Shown: positions 1 to 7,330 of the stretch, one piece after another
How positions within the stretch are numbered: position 1 is the first letter of the stretch
Layout: the number at the start of each line of letters is the position of its first letter
Assembly (NCBI GenBank): GCA_028456385.1
Contig: JALNQF010000955.1
Coordinates: 1-10,301, forward strand
Direction: 5' to 3'
DNA: 10,301 nucleotides
Source of the DNA: Ophiosphaerella korrae
Taxonomy: Eukaryota; Ascomycota; Dothideomycetes; Pleosporales; Phaeosphaeriaceae
Position numbers and translations under genes: made by a program
Notes under the pieces: generated by a model
What the model was told of the DNA's origin: nothing
Seen by the model: only the letters and a program-made list of their open reading frames with translations
Databases searched by the model: none

Positions 1-2659
1 TGTATTTTTAGCTAATATATTAGTAGAGTTATCTGAAGTTGAAAATTATAACTTTTTTTTAGTCTTTTTTTTCGTGTTACCCCTCTATATCTACGCTCTT
101 AGTTTAGCTCTTATAGGCGCTAGGGTATAAAGCTAGGTTTACCTAGGGCCTATATCTAGGTTATAATTATTTACTTTATTTTCTAATATTAAGATTATCT
201 TTTAAAAATTAGTAGAGCTATTATAGATACTAGAGGTAGTACTAGTAGCTTCTTTAAGCTAAGGTTATAGCTTTTTTTAAAAGTAGATATTGTATTACTA
301 TAGGTTCTATTATAGTTTAAGGCTAATATTATTAAATTTAGAGAGGAATTTAGCTTATACTAACTAGGTAGTTTTGTAGATTAGTTAATCTAGTCTAAAT
401 TTAGCTATTTCTAGAGTTTTATAACGTACTTCTTCTAATCCTACTATATCTATATTACTAAATTAGTAAAAAAGTGTAAAGAAATATATAAATTCTTCTT
501 AGTATAAGTAAGTAATACTATTTAGAATAGTAAGGTATAAGTAGGCTAATCCTATATAGTAGCGTATAATAACGTTAGCTTAGGTTTATAAGCTAATATA
601 TTTTTTTCTATTAGTAATAAAGTAATTATATATAGACTAAATAAAGGATATAACGTCTATAAGGTATCTTATACCTAAAAATTATAGAGGTTTTATAGAG
701 TAGTCTTTTTATTCTTTATACTAGTAAAAATTAAAGGCTAGCTCTTAGATACTAGTTAAAAAAAGAGTTAGAGTAAACTCTTCTCTATTAAAAATATAGT
801 AGCTTACTACTAGTACTTAGAGTTTAAACTTTCTTTTAAGGAAGCTAGGTTACTAGCTTTATAGTAAGATCTTAGTATAAAGTAGTTTTATATCTTTTTA
901 CGCTAGTATATTAAAGTTAAAGGTTTCTAGCTTAGTTTATTTAGCTATTAGGTCTTCTTAGTAGATTACTACTTTACGTAAGTAGTTATATTTTACTATA
1001 GCTTCTTTCTATAGAGCTTTATACTAGGTAGCTCTTTAGCCTAAAGTATTATATTACTCTATAATATAGTTATAGTCTAGTAGTAATTACGCTAGGTATT
1101 CTTAGAGTTAAGCTAATTAGTTATCTTATTAGAAGAGTTATTTATCTACTTTAGTTACTCTAGCTATAAGCTTTTAGTTTTATTTATTTACTACGTTAAT
1201 TACGTCCTATATCTACGTATTTACGACTACTAGGTATAATACTATTCTAGCTAGAGTAAACTCTCTAAGAGATAAGTAATTACTAAGTTTATTATCTTTA
1301 ATTCTCTAGTATAAGGTTAGTAATAGAGTATAAAATAAGGGTTAGAGCTTAGTAAACTTAGTAAGTAATTTCTTAAGTTTATTTTAAAATATAAAGACTA
1401 TTCCTAGTAGTAGGTCTTTATTAATTATAGTGTTTAATAGTAGGTTATCTCTTAGCTTTTCTAGGTTCTTAAGCTTAGGTGTAGGCTAGAGTAATAATAC
1501 TTAGCTAACGTTTAGTTAGGCGTTATTAATTAAGTTGTTTAATATAGTCTAGTTATTAAAAGGGACCTTAGTAACTAGTCTATACCTTAGGGGGCTACCT
1601 TAGTTAAAGAGAGTAGGGTCTATATCTAGGTTAAATTCTTCTATAATAAGTTAGTTAGGAGTAGCTAAGTCTATTATAGAGCTATTAGCTAAGAAGGTAC
1701 TTAGTGCTTATTAAGGAATTATATTAGGTTAGGAATTAAGTTTACTAGGTAGTTTTAGCTAAATAAAGGATTTAGAGTCTATTACCTATTTTCCTTTATC
1801 TTTCTATAAAGAGGTCTTAAGATATTATTAGAAGTTACTTAGCGCTTTTTTTATTAGAGTAGTTAGTATAGTAAGTCCTTAAGTCTATTTTTCTAGGGTC
1901 TTAGTTCTAGCGCGTATTTTATAGATTTTTTATAGTATAGTAGCTTTAGAGTATTCTTTTAGTTCTTTACTAGATCTATAGTCTACTATTTATAGCGTAT
2001 CTTTATCTTATAAGTATACTTAGTTTAAGTAATAAAGAGGTTATAAGCTAGTATTATTTTAGTTTAAGAGGCTAGCTTTTAAGGAGATAGAAGATTTTTT
2101 TATATAACTAAGTTATAGTATAATAAGCTAAGTTATAGTAGTTATATACTATATTAGTATATTTAGCTATTAGTTTATAGAGATTTAGATCTTTAGCGCT
2201 AGCTAGTAAAGGTTTTAGTAAAGTCTAGAGCACTTTATTACTTAGTTCTTGTAAATTAAGTACTAGTAATTTACGTAGGTTTAGGGGTCTTTTCTTTCTC
2301 TAGTACTACTACCTAAGTTTAATACCTAGTGTAAGTACGCCCTTACTTAAGTATACGTAGTAAGTATAAGCTAAAGCTCTATAACTTATAAGGTAGTTAA
2401 ACTACTTTTTTTTAGTACGTATTTCTTTCTAGAACGTTAGTACTAGTACTAGTAAAAAGGGAGCACTAGAAACCTTAACTAGAACTATAATATAGTAAAC
2501 TTAAGGGGCTACCTAGCGCGCTATAGCTAAGGTAAGATCTAATTCCTAGTAGTATAGTTCTTTTTAGCTAGCTAGGCTTAATTAAGAGTTAGCTATAATT
2601 AGCTATCTTGTAGTAACTCTAGCGTAAGTAAAAAAGCTACTAGTATAGTTCTAGGTTAT
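1..2659 (-). pseudogene. Coding relic of the unclassified element, copy A (unknown protein)
   Basis: This is a long minus-strand reading frame whose only stops are TAA and TAG, as expected if CAA, CAG, CGA or TGG were mutated. A likely start is ATA (former ATG) at 2659-2657, matching ATA at 8701 in copy B. The frame shifts by one base somewhere between 2659 and 1302, because copy A has one extra base net over that interval relative to B. It then reads coherently to position 1, more than 880 codons, with no visible end. Near residues 95-105 there is a possible Cys pair (former ACAYC) followed by LSKG. The region at about 1050-1260 reads as a Gln/Lys/Leu-rich, coiled-coil-like stretch. Near position 120 there is a motif close to APIRAKLRA, which is little mutated. 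I recognise no transposase, reverse transcriptase or helicase motif, so the product is unknown. Confidence 0.5.
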
Positions 2660-2794
2660 AGAGAGGCCTATAGAAGTAAAATATTTATAGAGATCTACTA
2701 TTATATAAGGTAAACTTTATACAAGATAACTTAATAAGGTAGTTTTAATAATTAACTAAAAAGAGTAAATAGTAGATAAAGCTATCTAAGTAAG

Positions 2795-2816
2795 TACTAG
2801 GTATATATACCTAGTA
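2795..2816. repeat. 22-bp perfect palindrome, copy A
   Basis: The two 11-base arms (tactaggtata and its complement) meet without a spacer. The same 22 bases occur unchanged in copies C (7098-7119), B (8544-8565) and D (10276-10297), about 40 bp inside each iteron array. A dimeric protein-binding site is an inference. Confidence 0.85.
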
Positions 2817-2856
2817 GCTTACTAAGCACTAACTAAAAGTAGAAAGGTAGTTAAAT

Positions 2857-2974
2857 ATTAGTAAGTTCGTAATATTAGTAAGTTTACGATATTAGTAAGT
2901 TGCAAACTTACTAACATGTTAGTAAGTTTATAATATTAGTAAGTTTGTAATATTAGTAAGTTGTAAACTTTACT
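2857..2974. repeat. Subterminal iteron array, copy A
   Basis: The array consists of about seven units of roughly 17 bp built on attagtaagtt-n-gtaat, some in inverted orientation (acttactaa). Adjacent units form palindromes such as the 18-bp cttactaatattagtaag type and arms separated by 3 bases. It keeps CpA and TpG sites (gttgcaaac, aacatgttag) that are nearly gone elsewhere. Arrays of this kind near element tips often bind the element's own recombinase; that role is inferred here. Confidence 0.85.
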
Positions 2975-2998
2975 AATATTAGTGCGAAAATAAGAGAT

Positions 2999-3018
2999 AT
3001 AAGGGATAACTCCCTTAT
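2999..3018. repeat. Tip hairpin of copy A
   Basis: The sequence ataagggataactcccttat has two perfect 8-base arms around a 4-base centre. It is the last sequence shared by all copies before they diverge into unrelated flanks, so it marks the element end. Confidence 0.8.
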
Positions 3019-3019
3019 A

Positions 3020-3420
3020 GTAATCTTAGATAGAAGACCTTTAATAAACGCTAAATACTAGAAGACCTTCTACTACTACCTAAATACTAGAAAAGTACTA
3101 TCTTCTATATATTACTCCTAGATAGATAGGTAGATAGAAAGATAAAACTAAACCCTAGAATAATACCTATATTGTTACTATATATTAGAATAAGATAACT
3201 AGGTAAAATAGCTACTAATAGTAAAGTACGCGTATAATAATAGTGTAAATATAACTATAAAGGTTATACCCTTCTAAGTATACTATAGTTTATACCTAAT
3301 TAGCCTAAACTAGCTTAAGTTAGACCTAACTATAGATAATAACCTCTTAGTAAAAAGATTAGCTATAAAAGTAATTATAATATAATAAGAATATAAGAAA
3401 AATATTATATAGTTACGTTT
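3020..3420 (+). pseudogene. Ty3/gypsy retrotransposon integrase fragment (RIP-degraded)
   Basis: This is about 133 codons of the integrase catalytic core of a Ty3/gypsy pol polyprotein. Read through the RIP rule, the frame gives VISDRGP at 3020-3040, a YHSQTDRQTERQNQTLE-like block at 3110-3156, a WVKWLPM block near 3200, an AHNNSV block near 3226-3246 and a YSLHPNQ-like block near 3285. The second catalytic Asp is GAT at 3029-3031 and the Glu is GAA at 3137-3139, exactly 35 residues between them as in the D,D35E core. Both survive because neither G follows a T. The fragment is cut on the left by the tip of copy A, removing the first Asp, and on the right by the Tc1 element at 3421. No protease, reverse transcriptase or LTR of this retroelement is seen in the window. 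Confidence 0.88.
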
Positions 3421-3422
3421 TA

Positions 3423-3435
3423 AAAGTTTAGAATA
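3423..3435 (+). repeat. Left terminal inverted repeat of the Tc1 element
   Basis: The sequence aaagtttagaata directly follows TA at 3421-3422 and is the exact reverse complement of 4733-4745. Beyond these 13 bases the two ends diverge, which may reflect RIP or short native repeats. Confidence 0.8.
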
Positions 3436-3565
3436 CTAAGCCTACTCTACTATATACTTCTAAATATAATCTTAACTTTAAATTACTATAACTATAGCTA
3501 TATAGCGCTAATTTAGATAAGAGATAAATAGAAATACTTATAGAAAGCCGAATATTTGTTAGGAA

Positions 3566-4621
3566 ATACGCGATTATATTATTAGGATAGTGTTAGTAGG
3601 TATAGTATAAAGTAAAGCTATAGAGTTTTTTAGGTGTATATAGCTAGCTATAAGCAAGATTATAAAGAAATAGTATAAAATAAGTAGCGTAAAAGATAAA
3701 CCTTGTAGTAGCTATCTACTTATACTATTACTACGCTAGAAGAAGATTATCTATTGTAAGGCTCGCGCGTAGCTAAAGATTAAGTACTTAGAGCTTACTA
3801 AAGCTAGAGTATTTATAAATATAGATAGGACGCCTTTAAAGCTACCTAGCTATACAATATTATATAGATACCTTAAAAGTACTAGCTTTACTAATTACTA
3901 CTATAAAAAGTAACTAAAACTAAAGCTTATCTATACTTAGGAACACTAGTAGTTCTATTAATAGTACTACTACTTTTAGTAGTACTTGTATACGTTTAAA
4001 TTCTCTAATAAGTACTCTATTTAGAAGAGCTCTAGCTATAACTACAAGTAGTACTTTTAGTTTACGTAAGAGAAATAGAAGCTAGAGATAATAACTAAGG
4101 TTAACGTCTATTAGCGCCTTACCTAGATAGTATAAGTATATATATAGCTAGATAAACAAAGTAGACTACGCTATAGTTTACTTATTATTATAGAGAGGGA
4201 TAAGTATATATAATAATATAGCTACTCTAGCTAAAGTTATATTAAAGCTCTTTGTAAAAGCCTTCTACTTAACTAGTAGTAGTCTTAGCTTTTTATATAT
4301 AATAGCGCTTGTATATATACGTTATACGTAATAATAAGATAGATAGCTTAATACTATATTATACTTATAACCTAGCTATCTTACTTACTTAACCTTAACC
4401 TAATTAAGTACTTCTAGTAGCATCTTAAAAAGATAATATATAGGTACTACCTATAATATAATAACTCTTTATAAGCTAAAGAGGAGTAGAAGGGCTTCTA
4501 TAGCGCGTTAAAAGAGTACTAGTAGTATATACTAGGTATACTTATACGTAAGCTTATCTTAAGTATACTAAGAAGGATTTAAGCTTATAGGTACGCGCAA
4601 GGCTAGTAGACTAAATATTAA
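3566..4621 (+). pseudogene. Tc1/mariner DD34E transposase, RIP-inactivated
   Basis: This is a degraded DDE transposase that would bind the terminal repeats and move the element by cut-and-paste. The frame is about 351 codons, the usual Tc1 length, from ATA (former ATG) at 3566 to TAA at 4619. In order, it holds an N-terminal helix-turn-helix region (about residues 1-45), a KDKPRSGRPP-like linker (3692-3721), a second DNA-binding region, then the catalytic core. Core blocks are FSDECS-like at 4001-4018, FMHDS-like at 4295-4306, SPDLNPIE-like at 4385-4408, and a C-terminus reading LSMPRRIQA...GWQTKY. The three acidic positions are at 4007 (AAT), 4301 (AAT) and 4406 (AAG). The last two have 34 residues between them, as in DD34E enzymes. 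All three acids were lost through TpG-to-TpA change. In-frame TAG and TAA codons are numerous. Confidence 0.92.
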
Positions 4622-4732
4622 TTTAATTCTCTTTAAATATATTAAAAAAAACTAAGTTTCTATATAATTTTAGGTAGTAAGTAGTTATAAACAATAAAGC
4701 GTTAATTTTATATTAAGTAGCCTATATAAAAA

Positions 4733-4745
4733 TATTCTAAACTTT
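4733..4745 (-). repeat. Right terminal inverted repeat of the Tc1 element
   Basis: The sequence tattctaaacttt is followed by TA at 4746-4747 and exactly complements the left repeat. It lies 112 bp after the transposase stop codon. Confidence 0.8.
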
Positions 4746-4747
4746 TA

Positions 4748-5350
4748 GCCTAGTATAGTACTAGCTATAGAGTACTAAAAGAGGTATACTAATAAGTAAA
4801 GGATATATATCTTTTCTAAAGTAAGAAACTAAATTCTTTAATCTATATAGTATATTAAATCTATAAAGCTAAAGAAAAAGCTAAACTAGAAATATTTAAG
4901 ACTAAGGCGTATAATAGCTTAAATTAGCCTAACTATATTTAAAATAGATATACTTAGCCTAAAAGGAACGTACTTAGTCTTTTACGTATTACTACTAGAA
5001 AAATATATCTCTAATAGTATAATTACGTAACTAGAGGACCTAATAGGAGAAGCTTTAAATATAATAGATAAAAACGTATATATTATAAAAAAAGTAAGAG
5101 AAAGAAAGTAAAGTAAAGATAGAAAATAGCTATATCTAATAAAATAGAAAATTACCTAGAAAACTAGAATACTTAGGAACTAGTAGCTAACCTTTCTCTA
5201 AAAGCCTTTAATTAGTTTTAGAAAGAGTATAAACTTACTTATATACTAAAAAAGAAGTATAAGAAATAAAAAGCTTAATAAGCTAAAGATAGCTTTTACT
5301 TTTAGAAGAAGATAAGTAGAAAAGCTTATAGCTACCTTTACCTATATATA
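4748..5350 (+). pseudogene. Unidentified lysine-rich coding relic
   Basis: One plus-strand frame (agt act agc tat from about 4757) reads through about 200 codons with only TAA and TAG stops. It has a strongly basic, Lys/Arg/Gln-rich character, including a NYVTRGPNRRSFK-like block at about 5023-5061 and a run of Lys-rich residues near 5070-5110. Basic low-complexity tails of this kind are common at the C-terminus of fungal pogo/Fot1-type transposases and of retroelement proteins, but no diagnostic motif is present. I looked for the rest of the gypsy integrase here, including its usual basic C-terminal motifs, and did not find it. It ends at a T-rich tract. The function is unknown, and the frame is chosen on composition only. 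Confidence 0.3.
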
Positions 5351-5354
5351 AAAG

Positions 5355-5405
5355 TTTTTTTTTTTTTTTTTCTTTTTTTTTTTTTACTTTAAAGGGTTTT
5401 TTTTT
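5355..5405. repeat. T-rich tract
   Basis: There is a run of 31 pyrimidines, all T except one C at 5372, followed by a short gap and a second run of nine T. It could be a microsatellite, or the poly(A) tail of a minus-strand non-LTR retrotransposon whose body would lie to the right. No reverse transcriptase motif supports the latter. It separates the plus-strand relic on the left from the minus-strand relic on the right. Confidence 0.75.
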
Positions 5406-5469
5406 AGGTGTTTAATAGCGCTAATAGTAAAAAATAATAAGTTTCTAAAAAAAATACTAAGATATTACA

Positions 5470-5499
5470 AATTAGTATAAATTAGTATAAATTAGTATA
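5470..5499. repeat. Three tandem copies of a 10-bp unit
   Basis: The unit aattagtata is repeated three times without mismatch, and a fourth partial copy follows. No function is apparent. Confidence 0.8.
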
Positions 5500-5529
5500 A
5501 TTAGACTTAGAATAGTATTAACTACTAAA

Positions 5530-6920
5530 GAAATCTATTTTAAGGCTATACTAGGGCTAGAGTATTATACTTAGAGTATCTAAATCTATAACTACTACCT
5601 ATTACTCTACTTAAGTATAATCTAAGCTAATTTAGCCTAATCTATACTCTATTAAGTAATCCTAAGACTAACTACGCTTACTCTTACTAGCTAAGCCTTT
5701 CTTAGTAAAAGTTTACTTAGTATAAGCTAAAGTAGCTTAGTAAGCTACCTTAGTAGCCTATTTAGCTTCTTTAGCGTCTTTAAGAGCCTACTTAGCTTTA
5801 GTAAAGATAATAGTACTTATTCTAAAGTACTAAAGGCTAGATTAGTATAACTTATACTAATTAAAGCTAACTAGAGCTACTTACTTTCTTTTTAGGAGTA
5901 CTAAGGATACTAGAGTTAGAATCCTTTTCTAGAGTATACTTTTTAGCGTTTTCGCGCTTAATAATACTTTACTTAGAATAATTATAGCTAAAAAAGTAAA
6001 TACTATTGTAGGGTTGTATGCCTAATATAGATTTAGGGCCTAAGGGCTTATTAGTCTTAGGGATCTTGAACTTTATTAGCTAAACTAACTCTAAATATTA
6101 TTTGCTCTCTTATAAGTTATATCTTATAACCTAAGGGCTTATTAGCTACCCTCTCTTACTTCTCCTCCTTAATAGTTCGCCTCCTTATAAGCCTTTAGTA
6201 CTCGTATTTCCCTAGTAACTACCTACCCCCTTTTTACTATTCCTTTCTTTATAATACTTTACTATAATACTAAACTAGAACTCTTTATTAAAGCTAAGCT
6301 TACTACTATAAAAAAATAAGTACTTAAAATAAAGCTTATACTACTTAAAACAAGTTATATTAGTATAATTTAAGCTAATTAGAGCTAATTAAAATATAAG
6401 ACTTACTCTTAAATCTTAGCTAAGACTTTACTTACTACTTTAGTAGTAGTAGCGTACTCTATACTAGTAGAGCTTTTTACTTTTAAAGCTACTTCTAATT
6501 TTCTTTTAAAATAGCGTAAAAAACCTAAAGTAAAGTAGAGAGGCTATATAGATATTAGTAAAAGCTAATCTAGGCTAATTTAACCTAAATAACCTATAGT
6601 AATATAATTTTAACTAGTAGTATAGTACTTCTAGTAATACTTAATCTACTTATTACTTTCTTATATACTAGACTATAACTAATCCTTAGAGTTTATAATA
6701 TAGCTAATAAAGCTACTAGTATAGTTATTATTAGTATAAAAAGATAGATAGTATATATATAGTACTATAGTGTAGAGACTATACTTATTTAGAGTATCTA
6801 GGTAATACTCTTTTATAGATTTAGGTATTTCGTCTTAAATTAAGTTAAAGTAGTATAAACTAGCTATACTAGTGCTATAGTATATAATAAAGAGGCTACC
6901 TAAGTCTTATAAGACTAGTT
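5530..6920 (-). pseudogene. Unidentified minus-strand coding relic with an Ala/Lys-rich helix
   Basis: Minus-strand frames read coherently across this block with only TAA/TAG stops. From about 6870 to 6400 the frame gives a soluble-looking sequence ending in a basic FKRKLEVALKVKSS-like stretch. Further down (about 5805-5690) the same phase gives KAKQALKDAKEAKQATK followed by KKGLASKSKR, an Ala/Lys-rich helix and basic tail of the type found at the C-terminus of many fungal transposase-like proteins. Near 5860-5955 another phase (KRENAKKYTLEK, then STPKKK) looks more protein-like, so an intron or frameshift is possible. Because almost every stop can be explained by RIP, the exact phase, start and end are uncertain. 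No catalytic motif was recognised. It may be several relics rather than one. Confidence 0.3.
6000..6250. other. Segment with weaker RIP signature
   Basis: This stretch keeps TpG (attgtagggttgtatgcc, gatcttgaac, atttgctc), has pyrimidine-rich and GC-richer runs (ccctctcttacttctcctcc, ctaccccctttttac), and reads less like the monotonous cta/tag sequence around it. A 15-bp direct repeat, ctaagggcttattag, occurs at 6040-6054 and 6131-6145. It may be a part of the minus-strand relic that was single-copy or arrived later, or simply a region poor in target sites. Confidence 0.5.
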
Positions 6921-7097
6921 AGTAATAATCTATATAAAAAGGGCCTAATTTAAGCTAATTTAAGCCTTTCCTAAGAAGAGATAAATAGGCCTAAAATATA
7001 TACCTATATAAAGTAGACTTTATATAAAATAACTTAATAAGGTAGTTTTAACAATTAACTAAAAAGAGTAAATAGTAGATAAAGCTATCTAAGTAAG

Positions 7098-7119
7098 TAC
7101 TAGGTATATATACCTAGTA
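7098..7119. repeat. 22-bp perfect palindrome, copy C
   Basis: It is identical to the palindromes in copies A, B and D and lies about 40 bp inside the iteron array. Confidence 0.85.
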
Positions 7120-7159
7120 GCCTACTAAGCGCTAACTAAAAGTAGAAAGGTAGTTAAAT

Positions 7160-7295
7160 ATTAGTAAGTTGTAAACTTACTAATATATTAGTAAGTTCGT
7201 AATGTTAGTAAGTTTGCGATATTAGTAAGTTGTAAACTTACTAACATATTAGTAAGTTTGCTATATTAGTAAGTTGTAAACTTACTAATATTAGT
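7160..7295. repeat. Subterminal iteron array, copy C
   Basis: These are alternating direct and inverted ttagtaag units, slightly longer than in copy A and with a different order of inverted pairs. Unmutated islands remain (aatgttag, tttgcgat, aacatatt). Confidence 0.85.
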
Positions 7296-7310
7296 GCGAA
7301 AATAAGAGAT

Positions 7311-7330
7311 ATAAGGGATAACTCCCTTAT
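7311..7330. repeat. Tip hairpin of copy C
   Basis: The 20 bases are identical to the tip hairpin of copy A (8-base arms, 4-base centre). The flank beyond begins aacctagtag, unrelated to the flank of A. Confidence 0.8.

Larger units (their letters stand above)
1..3019 (-). mobile_element. Copy A of an unclassified RIP-degraded element, 5' end at right
   Basis: This is the largest copy of a repeat family present four times in the window. Its 5' tip is the hairpin at 2999-3018, and the element runs leftward past position 1, so its other end is not seen. The stretch from about 1286 to 3018 matches copy B (8421-10073) in reverse complement throughout my side-by-side reading, with scattered C/T and G/A differences. 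From the tip inward it holds a hairpin, an iteron array, a 22-bp palindrome and then a long coding relic. The outer edge falls in a TATA at 3016-3019, so a TA target duplication is possible but not proven. It abuts a gypsy integrase relic, which suggests insertion into that retrotransposon. I do not recognise the family; a DNA transposon or other large mobile element is an inference from the end structure and repetition. Confidence 0.8.
3421..4747 (+). mobile_element. Tc1/mariner transposon, complete but RIP-inactivated
   Basis: The element is about 1.32 kb, normal for the superfamily. TA dinucleotides at 3421-3422 and 4746-4747 flank perfect 13-bp inverted repeats at 3423-3435 and 4733-4745. 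With the TA included, 15 bases match in inverted orientation. Inside lies one plus-strand transposase relic with about 130 bp of non-coding sequence on each side. The left flank is a gypsy integrase relic, but the right flank does not obviously continue it. Transposition needs the transposase, which is dead here. Confidence 0.88.
7005..7330 (-). mobile_element. Copy C: solitary 5' end of the unclassified element
   Basis: About 326 bp match the terminal part of copies A, B and D, in the same orientation as A. On the left the match begins at a 22-bp inverted repeat (7005-7026, arms tatataaagt). On the right it stops at the tip hairpin 7311-7330. No coding sequence of the element is attached. 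Sequence left of 7005 is unrelated to the corresponding parts of A and B. It could be a one-ended fragment left by deletion, or a short non-autonomous derivative; no tip sequence is seen at its left edge, which argues against a regular miniature transposon. Confidence 0.8.

Noticed and set aside
2857..2974. Repeat array as a CRISPR
   Set aside because: Units are about 17 bp, adjoin without unique spacers, alternate in orientation and lie in fungal transposon ends.
2857..2974. ttagtaag units as telomere-like repeats
   Set aside because: They are not a tandem of a fungal telomere unit, they are in mixed orientation, and they sit at internal element ends.
3566..4621. Stop-codon reassignment to explain the many in-frame TAA/TAG codons
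   Set aside because: TAA/TAG fall where Gln or Trp is expected, and ATA, TAT and AAT replace Met, His and Asp in the same gene, so C-to-T and G-to-A mutation explains all of them.
7005..7330. Copy C as a regular MITE with matching terminal inverted repeats
   Set aside because: The tip sequence is present only at the right end; the left end is a different inverted repeat.
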